Of a DNA stretch of 64,000 bases, positions 44,627-53,716 are shown one piece after another. Source of the DNA: Ruminococcus sp. YE282 (GTDB lineage: Bacteria; Bacillota; Clostridia; Oscillospirales; Acutalibacteraceae); contig FMUV01000003.1 in NCBI GenBank assembly GCA_900101355.1, positions 78,984-142,983 on the forward strand, read 5' to 3'. A model generated the notes under the pieces. It had not been told where the DNA came from and did not search any database. It saw only the letters and a program-made list of their open reading frames with translations. Numbering within the stretch: the first letter of the stretch is position 1; the number at the start of each line of letters is the position of its first letter. The position numbers were made by a program, and so were the translations under genes.

Positions 44627-44959
44627 ATGGAAAATATAGCAAAAGACAGTAACACAAAAAATACTAAAAAGGATATACCTGATTTGGATGTGTTGTTTGA
44701 GCTTGCAGACCTGTTTAAGGTTTTTGGCGATTCAACAAGGCTAAGAATTATGTATATAATCTCAGACACGGAAATGTCTGTTCTCAGCATAGCCGAATCG
44801 CTTAATATGGAGCAAAGCACAATTTCACACCAACTTAGAGTACTACGACAAAACAAACTTGTGAAAGTAAGGCGTGAGGGCAAACAAATTTATTATACGC
44901 TTGACGATGACCACGTAAAGCGCATTATAGAAATGGGACTTGACCACGTGCTTGAGTAA
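44627..44959 (+). CDS. ArsR/SmtB family metal-sensing repressor (zinc type)
   Basis: A 110-residue winged-helix repressor of the operon it leads. DNA-recognition helix: 'SVLSIAESLNMEQSTISHQLRVLRQNKLV' (about 50-78). The last helix, 'DDDHVKRIIEMGLDHVLE', carries Asp, His, His and Glu in the spacing D-x-H-x10-H-x2-E of the alpha-5 zinc site of SmtB, and lacks the CVC motif of arsenic sensors. Zinc (possibly Co, Cd) should release it. ATG 44627 has AGGTGGGG upstream. A methyltransferase and a CPC-type P-ATPase follow. Confidence 0.93.
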   Translation: MENIAKDSNTKNTKKDIPDLDVLFELADLFKVFGDSTRLRIMYIISDTEMSVLSIAESLNMEQSTISHQLRVLRQNKLVKVRREGKQIYYTLDDDHVKRIIEMGLDHVLE

Positions 44960-44971
44960 ACGAGGTTTGGT

Positions 44972-45580
44972 ATGAAAGTTGAGTTTTGGAATAAGTACGC
45001 ACCATTTTACAATCTGTTTATGAAAAAAGACGAAAAAATGTATCGTGAAATGTTCAGTCTGATACGCAGACAGGTGATGGGGAAAACCGTTCTTGAGGTT
45101 GCGACCGGAACCGGATTGATTGCAAAGAACATTGCGGATTGTACCAAAAGAACTGATGCAACCGATTATTCAGAAAAAATGATACAACAGGCAAAGAAAA
45201 ATTGTAATTCAAAGAATTTGACATTCTCGATTCAAAATGCATATCATCTTACATTTGCCGATGAGTCCTATGACGTCGTAGTAATTTCAAATGCTTTGCA
45301 CATTATGACAGATCCTGAAAAGGCATTACAGGAAATCGGAAGAGTTTTAAAAAAAGACGGATTGCTTATCGCTCCGACCTTTGTCCAGGGAAATATAAAC
45401 GTGTTTCAGTCTTTACTTTTAAATCTGATGCATATTATCGGTTTTACACCAAATAAATGGACAGCAAAAGAATATTTAGATTTTTTGCAGAGAAATGGTT
45501 GGAGAATAAAAAAGTATAAAAAGACAGGCGGTTGGTTTCCGCTTGCATATGTTGAATGTATATACAATAAGGGGGAATAG
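44972..45580 (+). CDS. Class I SAM-dependent methyltransferase
   Basis: A 202-residue methyltransferase with 'FWNKYAPFYNLFM' at the N-terminus, SAM motif I 'VLEVATGTGLIAKNI' near 40, the acidic 'TDATDYSEKMI', motif 'YDVVVISNALHIMTDPEKALQEIGRVLKKDGLLI' and a C-terminal helix. It is UbiE/COQ5-like in pattern. It lies 12 nt after arsR and 3 nt before the P-type ATPase, so it must be co-expressed with metal efflux. The substrate is unknown; a lipid or small metabolite is possible. Confidence 0.88.
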   Translation: MKVEFWNKYAPFYNLFMKKDEKMYREMFSLIRRQVMGKTVLEVATGTGLIAKNIADCTKRTDATDYSEKMIQQAKKNCNSKNLTFSIQNAYHLTFADESYDVVVISNALHIMTDPEKALQEIGRVLKKDGLLIAPTFVQGNINVFQSLLLNLMHIIGFTPNKWTAKEYLDFLQRNGWRIKKYKKTGGWFPLAYVECIYNKGE

Positions 45581-45583
45581 AGT

Positions 45584-47659
45584 ATGAAACATTCATATAC
45601 TATTGAAAATCTTAATTGCGCTCATTGTGCAGGAAAGATAGAGCAAAAAATTGCCAATACCGAGGGCTTTGAAAATGTAAGCTACAATTTCGCGACAAAA
45701 CAGCTTAATTTTCGCTCCGAAAAGAAAAATCCGGTAGCAGAAATTCAGAGTATTTGTGACAGCATAGAGGACGGTACCCATGTTGTTGATAATGCGGCTA
45801 AAGTTAAGAAATCCGATGATGAAGAAAAGAAGTTTGGCTTAGATAAAATATTCTTAATTATTTCTATTGTTCTCGGTTTAATTTCAATCGTACTTGAATA
45901 TACCGTTGCAGATACAACAACCTGGGGAAAATATGTATTGTTTGTTCTTTGCCTTGCGGCTACGGTTCTTGCAGGATATGAGGTATTCATTGAGGGATTT
46001 AAGAATATTATCAAGCTTAGAATTGATGAAACCACGCTTATGTCGGTTGCCGTAATTGCGGCGTTTTGTCTTGGACAGTTTGTTGAAGCCGCAATGGTTG
46101 CAATCCTATTCTCACTCGGTGAGTTCATTGAGGACAAAGCCGTTAATACTTCCCGCAGAGATATTGAGAAACTTGCAAAAATTCGCCCCGATACCGCAAT
46201 AATTTTGTCAAACGGCAATGAAAGAACAGTTGCAGCCGAGGATGTTCAGATTGGCACAACAGTTGTTGTAAAACCATATGAAAGAATACCTCTTGACGGT
46301 GTTGTGCTTTCGGGCAAAACAACAGTAGATACATCGGCTCTTACCGGAGAAAGTTTGCCTGTTGAAGTTGAGGAGGGCAGCGAGGTAATGAGCGGCTCAA
46401 TCAACGGAAACGGACTTATTCACATAAAAACAACAAAGGTATTCGGTGACAGCACAGCCACAAGAATTTTAAATCTTGTTGAAGATGCCGCTGCTCAAAA
46501 GGGTAAAAACGAAAAACTCATTTCTCGTTTTGCATCTGTTTATACGCCGATAGTAATCGCAATTGCGGCATTAATTGCAATTGTTCCGCCTCTGCTCGGA
46601 TTAGGCGCATTTTCGGAATGGCTTTACAGAGCGCTTGTTTGTTTGGTTGCTTCCTGTCCATGCGCTATCGTAATTTCAGTACCACTCTCTTATTATTCCG
46701 GAATCGGTGCGGCTTCAAAGGTCGGCGTGCTTGTTAAGGGAGGCAAATATCTTGAAGCCTTAGCTGAAGCAGACGCATTCGTATTTGATAAAACAGGAAC
46801 GCTCACAAGCGGCAAACTCAGAGTTGACAAAGTAAACGCAACATCAAATTACTCGGAAGATGAAGTTCTTGCATATGCGGCTGCTTGCGAAAAATATTCA
46901 ACTCACCCGATTGCAATTGCAATAAAAAATAAAGCAAAGAATCTCAACATTCCCGAGTTATCGGATTATGAAGAGAATGCAGGTCACGGAACAGCTGCCA
47001 AGCTTAACGGCAAAACACTTGAGTGCGGCGGTACTAAGATTTTGAGTGACAGCCAAAAGGCAAAGTTCGGCAAAAATGCTTCTGTATTTGTTGTTTATGA
47101 CGGAGAAGTTATCGGTACAATTTCGGTAAGCGATACCGTAAGACAGGAGTCAAAAAATGTTATTTCAAGCCTAAAGGCGCTTGGCGTAAAAAATACAGTT
47201 ATGCTTACCGGCGATTCCTCGGCAAATGCCGAAAAGGTCAGTAAGGAGCTTGGACTTGACAATTATAAAGCCGAGCTTATGCCTGACGACAAGCTTACGA
47301 ATATTCAACAAATTAAACGCAACTCCAAATCTGTTTGCTTCGTGGGTGACGGAATAAACGACGCACCTGTATTGTCGGCAAGCGACTGCGGAATTGCAAT
47401 GGGTCTTGGCAGTGAAGCCGCAATTGAGGCTTCCGACGCTGTTCTTTCGGCAGGTAACCTTACTCAGCTTACGTCAGCGGTAAAAATTGCACGCAAAACT
47501 ATGAGTACAATTCATATCAATATCACATTTGCTCTCCTTGTAAAGGCTGCGGTAATTATTCTTGCGGCATTTGGCTTTGCTGCAATGTGGATGTCGGTTG
47601 TGGCAGATACAGGCGTTTGCGTTTTGTGTGTACTGTATGCGGCAAGGCTCTTAAAGTAA
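45584..47659 (+). CDS. Heavy-metal P-type ATPase, zinc/cadmium type
   Basis: Exports metal cations across the membrane with ATP. The 691 residues start with an HMA domain ('ENLNCAHCAGKIEQKI', metal Cys pair near 11 and 14), then eight membrane helices, the actuator 'TGESLPVEVEEG', the CPC ion-site 'SCPCAIVISVP' near 359, the phosphorylation motif 'DKTGTLT' near 402, 'STHPIAIAIK' and 'GDGINDAPVLSASDCGIAMG' near 588. The CPC helix and alpha-5 sensor together point to Zn/Cd/Pb rather than copper. It probably acts with the upstream repressor. Confidence 0.95.
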   Translation: MKHSYTIENLNCAHCAGKIEQKIANTEGFENVSYNFATKQLNFRSEKKNPVAEIQSICDSIEDGTHVVDNAAKVKKSDDEEKKFGLDKIFLIISIVLGLISIVLEYTVADTTTWGKYVLFVLCLAATVLAGYEVFIEGFKNIIKLRIDETTLMSVAVIAAFCLGQFVEAAMVAILFSLGEFIEDKAVNTSRRDIEKLAKIRPDTAIILSNGNERTVAAEDVQIGTTVVVKPYERIPLDGVVLSGKTTVDTSALTGESLPVEVEEGSEVMSGSINGNGLIHIKTTKVFGDSTATRILNLVEDAAAQKGKNEKLISRFASVYTPIVIAIAALIAIVPPLLGLGAFSEWLYRALVCLVASCPCAIVISVPLSYYSGIGAASKVGVLVKGGKYLEALAEADAFVFDKTGTLTSGKLRVDKVNATSNYSEDEVLAYAAACEKYSTHPIAIAIKNKAKNLNIPELSDYEENAGHGTAAKLNGKTLECGGTKILSDSQKAKFGKNASVFVVYDGEVIGTISVSDTVRQESKNVISSLKALGVKNTVMLTGDSSANAEKVSKELGLDNYKAELMPDDKLTNIQQIKRNSKSVCFVGDGINDAPVLSASDCGIAMGLGSEAAIEASDAVLSAGNLTQLTSAVKIARKTMSTIHINITFALLVKAAVIILAAFGFAAMWMSVVADTGVCVLCVLYAARLLK

Positions 47660-47818
47660 AGTTTTTAATTTAATAAAGGCAGTGCTCTGTTTTGAATAGA
47701 AGCAATTTCAAACAGCGCAATGAAGTATAAATGATAGTTTTATAAATGCCATATACAAGCACGAAATTTACAAAATAAAATATTGACGAAATTTTCAGAA
47801 AATCGTCACAAAAAGTAT

Positions 47819-47848
47819 GAGCAGAACGTGTTTCTGCTCTTTACTTTT
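47819..47848 (+). terminator. Terminator after the metal-efflux operon
   Basis: Perfect 8-bp stem GAGCAGAA / TTCTGCTC followed by TTTACTTTTTT. It overlaps the -35 of the next promoter; 47660-47818 before it has no gene. Confidence 0.75.
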
Positions 47849-47868
47849 TTGAATTACTAAGGTATAAT
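47840..47868 (+). promoter_or_regulatory. Promoter of the ilvBNC operon
   Basis: TTTACT (47840-47845), 17-bp spacer, TATAAT (47863-47868), 82 nt before ilvB. The leader after it has a short GCAAA / TTTGC hairpin, but no recognisable T-box or leucine-rich leader peptide. Confidence 0.6.
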
Positions 47869-47949
47869 ATACGGTAAAGCAAAGCCTGACGTTAGTTTGG
47901 TGTTTGCTTTTAATTTCGGATTAATCAAGGCTAAGGAGGGACAAATAAT

Positions 47950-49572
47950 ATGATCAGCGGTGCTGAGATTATGGTAAAATGTTTGGAGGCCGAGGGTGTT
48001 AACGTCGTCTTTGGTTATCCGGGTGCGGCTATTTGCCCCTTCTATGATAAGCTCTATAATTCAAGCATAAAGCACGTTCTTGTTCGTGAAGAGCAAAATG
48101 CGGCTCACGCTGCAAGCGGTTACGCAAGGTGCAGTGACCGTCCGGGCGTTTGTGTTGCAACTTCCGGACCCGGTGCAACTAATTTGATTACCGGCATTGC
48201 AACTGCCTATACCGATTCTATCCCGATTATTGCAATAACCGGACAGGTGCGTTCTGACTTGCTCGGAAGAGATGTGTTCCAGGAGGCAGACATAACAGGT
48301 GCCTGCGAGCCATTCGTAAAACACAGTTATCTTGTTAACAAGACGGAAGATTTGCCGCGTGTATTTAAAGAGGCATTTCACATTGCTTCAACAGGAAGAA
48401 AAGGTCCTGTGCTGATTGATATTCCTATTGATATTCAGGAAAATGAGATAGAGGAATTTGTATATCCCGATGAGGTTAATATAATCGGATACAAGCCAAA
48501 CACCAAGGGACACGCAATTCAGGTTAAACGTGCTCTTGAAACTATAAAAAGCAGTAAGCGCCCTGTAATTGTTGCAGGCGGCGGTGTGCTCAGTTCGGGC
48601 ATTAAGCCGAAATTCCAGCTTTTTGCAGACAAAACCAAAATCCCTGTAATTTCAACAATGATGGGAATCGGAGTTATGCCGAGTGACCATGAAATGTATC
48701 TTGGTATGCTCGGAACTCACGGAAGAGCCGTTGCAAACCGTGCGCTTCACGAAGCAGATGTTGTTATCGTATGCGGAGCAAGACTTGGCGACAGAGCCGT
48801 TGCTTCACCTCACCAGATGAGTGAGAATACAACGGTTATTCATATTGATATTGACCCTGCCGAAATTGGAAAGAACGTAAAGACTGAAATTCCGATTGTC
48901 GGTGATATGAAAAATGTTCTTAACGCTTTGCTTGACGGAATCGGCGACTATGAGGTTTTGCCGGAATGGAATGCCACCGTTAAGGAGTGGAAAAAAGAGC
49001 TTCACAAGGAGCCTCCGACTTTTGACGGCTATGTTGAACCGAGAACCCTTGTTAGTCACCTGAGCGCAATGTTCCGTTCAAAGGCAATTTTGGTTGCCGA
49101 CGTAGGACAAAACCAGATTTGGTGTGCTAACAATTTCCGTATACGTGAGGGTCGTTTCCTGACAACAGGCGGTATGGGTACTATGGGATATTCAATTCCT
49201 GCCGCTGTCGGTGCAAAATTTGCAAGACCAAAGCGTGACGTTATTGTTATTTGCGGCGACGGAAGTTTTCAGATGAGTATGAATGAACTTGCCACTATTG
49301 CAGGAAATAATTTGGGAATTAAGATTATTATTATGCGTAATTCTCGTCTTGGTATGGTGCGTGAGCTTCAGGACAAACACTACGGCAAAAGACATTCTGC
49401 AACTATTCTTGAGGGCGACCCTGATTTTCTGAAAATTGCCGAAGCTTACGGAATTGACCACGCAGAGGCTCACTCAAACGAAGAAGCCGAAAAAATCATT
49501 CAGGGTATTGTAAAGTCCGACAAGCCGTTTATCCTTGTTTGTGATGTATACCCGGATACTCCGTCGATTTAA
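47950..49572 (+). CDS. ilvB: Acetolactate synthase, large subunit
   Basis: ThDP- and FAD-dependent enzyme that makes acetolactate, the first common step of Val and Leu synthesis. The 540 residues have 'NVVFGYPGAAICPFYDKL', the catalytic Glu in 'VREEQNAAHAASGYAR' near 47, 'ATSGPGATNLITGIATAY', 'PVLIDIPIDIQ' and the ThDP motif 'GDGSFQMSMNELATIAGNNLGIKIIIMRN' near 440. GYPGAA replaces the more usual GYPGGA. AAGGAGG precedes the ATG. ilvN and ilvC follow in the same order. Confidence 0.96.
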   Translation: MISGAEIMVKCLEAEGVNVVFGYPGAAICPFYDKLYNSSIKHVLVREEQNAAHAASGYARCSDRPGVCVATSGPGATNLITGIATAYTDSIPIIAITGQVRSDLLGRDVFQEADITGACEPFVKHSYLVNKTEDLPRVFKEAFHIASTGRKGPVLIDIPIDIQENEIEEFVYPDEVNIIGYKPNTKGHAIQVKRALETIKSSKRPVIVAGGGVLSSGIKPKFQLFADKTKIPVISTMMGIGVMPSDHEMYLGMLGTHGRAVANRALHEADVVIVCGARLGDRAVASPHQMSENTTVIHIDIDPAEIGKNVKTEIPIVGDMKNVLNALLDGIGDYEVLPEWNATVKEWKKELHKEPPTFDGYVEPRTLVSHLSAMFRSKAILVADVGQNQIWCANNFRIREGRFLTTGGMGTMGYSIPAAVGAKFARPKRDVIVICGDGSFQMSMNELATIAGNNLGIKIIIMRNSRLGMVRELQDKHYGKRHSATILEGDPDFLKIAEAYGIDHAEAHSNEEAEKIIQGIVKSDKPFILVCDVYPDTPSI

Positions 49573-49584
49573 TGAGGTGACAGA

Positions 49585-50073
49585 ATGCAGTATACATTAT
49601 CAATACTTGTAGAAAATCAGGCAGGTGTTCTGTCAAAAATTTCGGGACTTTTTTCCCGAAGGGGCTTCAACATTGATTCGCTCGCAGTAGGAGTTACAAA
49701 CAACCCCGCAGTTTCAAGAATAACCATTGTTGCAAACGGCGACGAATACGTTGTTGAGCAGCTTGAAAAACAGCTCAATAAGTTGATTCCGGTTATTAAG
49801 GTAAAGCGCCTTGACGGTGACTTTATCAGCCGTGAATTGATTTTAATAAAGGTGCATTGCACGGCTTCAAAACGTTCTGAAATAATTCAGACGGCAGAAA
49901 TTATGAATGCAAAGATTGTTGACGCCGCACAAAGCTGCGTAACAATTGAATTTTGCGAATGTACCAACAGAATAAACACACTTATAGACTTACTTAAGCC
50001 TTATGGTATCCGTGAGATTGTACGAACGGGCACAATTGCCGTTGACAGAGGCAATACCGCACTTTGCGTATAA
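49585..50073 (+). CDS. ilvN: Acetolactate synthase, small regulatory subunit
   Basis: Regulatory partner of IlvB that gives valine feedback. The 162 residues have the N-terminal ACT domain 'YTLSILVENQAGVLSKISGLFSRRGFNIDSLAVG' and the 'LIDLLKPYGIREIVRTGTIAVDRG' C-terminal segment. It begins 13 nt after ilvB, with GAGGTGA before the ATG. Confidence 0.95.
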   Translation: MQYTLSILVENQAGVLSKISGLFSRRGFNIDSLAVGVTNNPAVSRITIVANGDEYVVEQLEKQLNKLIPVIKVKRLDGDFISRELILIKVHCTASKRSEIIQTAEIMNAKIVDAAQSCVTIEFCECTNRINTLIDLLKPYGIREIVRTGTIAVDRGNTALCV

Positions 50074-50087
50074 CCTTGCAGCTATAA

Positions 50088-51176
<1,089 letters not shown>

Positions 51177-51200
51177 TTTTGTTGAAATACATAAAATACT

Positions 51201-51232
51201 CGGGACATCGAATAAACGACGTCCCGATTTTT
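51201..51232 (+). terminator. Terminator of ilvBNC
   Basis: Stem CGGGACATCG / CGACGTCCCG (one mismatch, 51201-51226) followed by ATTTTT. 51233-51392 holds no gene. Confidence 0.85.
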
Positions 51233-51392
51233 AATGCTGTTTAATGTGTTTTATTCATAATTAAAGGACCTTGTGTATTTGTTTTTAAAGCAAAGTGTTA
51301 CTCAGCATTCGCAATTTCAATGTGTAATTTCGGATGAAGTTTTGAATAACTCTACTGTCTTAAGGGTGGAAAACATCTGCACTGTGGTTAAA

Positions 51393-51782
51393 TTAATCGT
51401 CAAAATTAGGAGTTTGAATAGCGTCATAACCCGTTTCACCGGTTCGGATTTTTACTGCCTGCTTTAGGTAATACGTAAAAATCTTTCCGTCTCCGGGATT
51501 GCCCGTATATGCAGTTTTCTTGATTGCCTCAATTGTCTTTCTCTCCCATTCTTCTGAGGAAACAACAATTTCAAATTTTATTTTGGGCAATACCTGAACG
51601 TCAACCTTTTGACCTCTTACATACTCGGACATACCTCTCTGAATACCACAGCCGACAACCTGATAGGCTGTAATGCCGTTTACTCCGATGTCAGTGAGTG
51701 CCTTTTTTACGTCAATAAACATTTCTTCACGAACAACAGCTTCAATTTTTATAAGCTGAACATCGTTATTGTTATTTTCCAT
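51393..51782 (-). CDS. Nitrogen regulatory protein PII
   Basis: A 129-residue PII signal protein following the ammonium-channel gene on the same strand. It has 'IKIEAVVREEMFIDVKKALTDIGVNGITAYQVVGCG', the T-loop and 'VLPKIKFEIVV', and the C-terminal 'GDGKIFTYYLKQAVKIRTGETGYDAI'. Counting from the conserved G, the uridylylation Tyr51 of E. coli GlnB is replaced by Val (in 'RGQKVDV'), so regulation by uridylylation is unlikely. It presumably blocks the channel when 2-oxoglutarate is low. GGAGGG precedes the ATG. Confidence 0.92.
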   Translation of the reverse strand: MENNNNDVQLIKIEAVVREEMFIDVKKALTDIGVNGITAYQVVGCGIQRGMSEYVRGQKVDVQVLPKIKFEIVVSSEEWERKTIEAIKKTAYTGNPGDGKIFTYYLKQAVKIRTGETGYDAIQTPNFDD

Positions 51783-51802
51783 AATATATTAACCCTCCGT
51801 TA

Positions 51803-53053
51803 TTAGTTATCAAGACCGTTGAATGACGGGTAAGCAACTTCGCCGTGCTGTGTGATGTCAAGACCAACCATTTCATCTCTGAGGCTGACTCTGATGTTAC
51901 CTGTGAGCAATCTTGTGATGCCGTAGCAAATTAATGTACCGACAACTGCAATTACAATTGTGATGCCGATTCCTGCTGCCTGTGCGCCAAACTGAGCAAA
52001 TTCACCGTAAACAAGGCCGTTGCCTGCTCCCGAGTTGATTGCTGTGCATGAGAACACGCCTGTAAGTAATCCGCCCCAGATACCGCCTGTGCCGTGGCAG
52101 CTAAATGCGTCAAGGGCATCGTCAAAGCCAAACTTCTTTTTGCCGACCGAAATCATAAGGTAGCAAACCGGGCTTGTTGTAAGACCGATGATAACTGCTG
52201 CCCAAACCGGAACAAAACCTGCACCGGGCGTAATTCCTACAAGACCTGCAACCATACCGGTGCTTGCGCCGATAAGAGTTGGCTTTTTGTTTTTGATAAC
52301 ATCACAGAGCATCCAAGAAAGTATTGCGGCAGCGGCCGAAGCTGTTGTTGTCATAAATGCGTGAGCTGCAAGACCGTTGGCTTCAAGTGCCGAACCTGCG
52401 TTAAAGCCGAACCAGCCGAACATAAGGAGTGAAGCTCCCAAAACAACTGTTGGAATATTGTGGATTTTATAATTTGCTCTTTCGTAGTCGTGGCGTTTGC
52501 CAAGGATTATACAAAGCACAAGTGCAGATACACCTGAACTGATATGTACTACGTCGCCGCCGGCAAAGTCAAGTGCACCGATTCCGTCTGCACCGAGCAA
52601 TCCGCCCTGAGCCCAAACCATATGAGCAAGCGGGTAATAAACAATGAGTGACCAGAAAATGATAAATACAAAGAGTGATTTAAATTTCATTCTGCCTGCA
52701 ACAGCACCTGTGATAAGCGCCGGTGTGATGACTGCAAACATCATCTGAAATCCGCAGAATACCATATTTGGAATTGCTGCGCCGTCTGTGTAGCCTTCGG
52801 TAAGTGAAACTCCTTCAAGTCCAAGCCAGCTCAAGTCGCCGATAATGCCGTTTGAACTTGGTGCAAATGACAGTGAGTAACCGAACAACACCCACATTAC
52901 GATTCCTGTACCGATGATGAAGATAGAAGTCATCATTGTGTTTACAACGTTTTTCTTACGAACGAGTCCTCCGTAAAACATCGCAAGTCCCGGTGTCATT
53001 ATAAACACGAAGGCTGCGCAGATTAATACAAAGCCTATACTTCCTGTATCCAT
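51803..53053 (-). CDS. amt: Ammonium transporter
   Basis: Ammonium channel of the Amt/MEP family, 416 residues, about eleven membrane helices. Signatures: 'GFVLICAAFVFIMTPGLAMFYGGLVRKKNVVNTMM', 'PALITGAVAGRMKFKSL', the Phe/His pore motif 'DFAGGDVVHISSGVSALVLCIILGKRHDYE' and 'DDALDAFSCHGTGGIWGGLLTGVF' (second pore His). It has no signal peptide and ends with an acidic cytoplasmic tail. The PII gene follows 20 nt later, the usual pair. ATG 53053 has GGAGG upstream. Confidence 0.96.
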   Translation of the reverse strand: MDTGSIGFVLICAAFVFIMTPGLAMFYGGLVRKKNVVNTMMTSIFIIGTGIVMWVLFGYSLSFAPSSNGIIGDLSWLGLEGVSLTEGYTDGAAIPNMVFCGFQMMFAVITPALITGAVAGRMKFKSLFVFIIFWSLIVYYPLAHMVWAQGGLLGADGIGALDFAGGDVVHISSGVSALVLCIILGKRHDYERANYKIHNIPTVVLGASLLMFGWFGFNAGSALEANGLAAHAFMTTTASAAAAILSWMLCDVIKNKKPTLIGASTGMVAGLVGITPGAGFVPVWAAVIIGLTTSPVCYLMISVGKKKFGFDDALDAFSCHGTGGIWGGLLTGVFSCTAINSGAGNGLVYGEFAQFGAQAAGIGITIVIAVVGTLICYGITRLLTGNIRVSLRDEMVGLDITQHGEVAYPSFNGLDN

Positions 53054-53088
53054 TTTAATAACCTCCACATAAAGAGTATTTGTTTTGA

Positions 53089-53171
53089 CAAAAAATAAAG
53101 CTCACTTTGTTTTGAATTGATATATTGCAGGAAATAAAACTGAAATTGCAAAATACTCAAAACCAAAGTGA
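53089..53171 (-). promoter_or_regulatory. Attenuator-like hairpin in the ammonium-transporter leader
   Basis: In the minus direction, 14-15 nt arms (TCACTTTGGTTTTGA and TTCAAAACAAAGTGA, 53157-53171 and 53101-53115) can pair around a 41-nt loop, then GCTTTATTTTTTG gives a U-rich tail. This has the shape of an intrinsic terminator about 100 nt before the ATG. A smaller hairpin sits further upstream (53205-53228). Nitrogen-dependent antitermination is possible but unproven. Confidence 0.5.
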
Positions 53172-53247
53172 ACTTCTTTGTTCATAAATATTCATTTTTT
53201 AAAATATGTGTAAGAAGTTTTCCGGAAACTTTCTTTACTATTTTGTA

Positions 53248-53276
53248 ATTATACAGCCGTTTTAATCAGTTGTCAA
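53248..53276 (-). promoter_or_regulatory. Promoter of the amt-PII operon
   Basis: Minus-strand TTGACA (53271-53276), 17-bp spacer, TATAAT (53248-53253); both boxes are perfect. The transcript would have a leader of about 190 nt. Confidence 0.8.
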
Positions 53277-53716
53277 TAGGTTTTTGTATGTTTTTTAAAT
53301 TCAAACACAATTTTTTTGAAAACTTTTAAGGCTGAAGCTTAATTTAATGAAATTGCAAGTTTAACATAACGATAATTCATTTTGTGTCAAAAGCAGTTTG
53401 AATAAGATATTGTTAAAATTTGTTGGTTGAATTATTATTGATATCGTATACTTGCAAAATAATTATAAGAGAATTTAATAAATAATTGTTTGCCGCAATC
53501 ATAATAAATAATGACCTTTTGTTTAATCTTTATGTTGATTTGACTCTTGAAAAGTAATATAATAATATCTGTATGTATATATGTTTAAATCGGAGCAATG
53601 TTCTGCTTTGTTTAAAAAAGCAGAATGTGCGACAGATTGCAAACAGGGCAAAGGAGCGTAAGCTCCTCAGCCTTTCGGTGATTATATCTTCACTATGATT
53701 ATAAAAGAGGGTTAAT
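53277..53716. other. Divergent intergenic region between amt and the second alr
   Basis: No gene is visible. It contains AT-rich sequence, the alr2 promoter (53535-53563) and, in the alr2 leader, two hairpins: TTCTGCTT / AAGCAGAA (53600-53624) and GGAGC / GCTCC (53653-53666). Confidence 0.5.
53535..53563 (+). promoter_or_regulatory. Promoter of the alr2-polA operon
   Basis: TTGATT (53535-53540), 17-bp spacer, TATAAT (53558-53563). It implies a leader of about 150 nt with two hairpins. Confidence 0.65.

Noticed and set aside
47869-47949. T-box or leucine attenuator before ilvB
   Set aside because: No T-box consensus, specifier stem or branched-chain-rich leader peptide was found; only a short hairpin is present.
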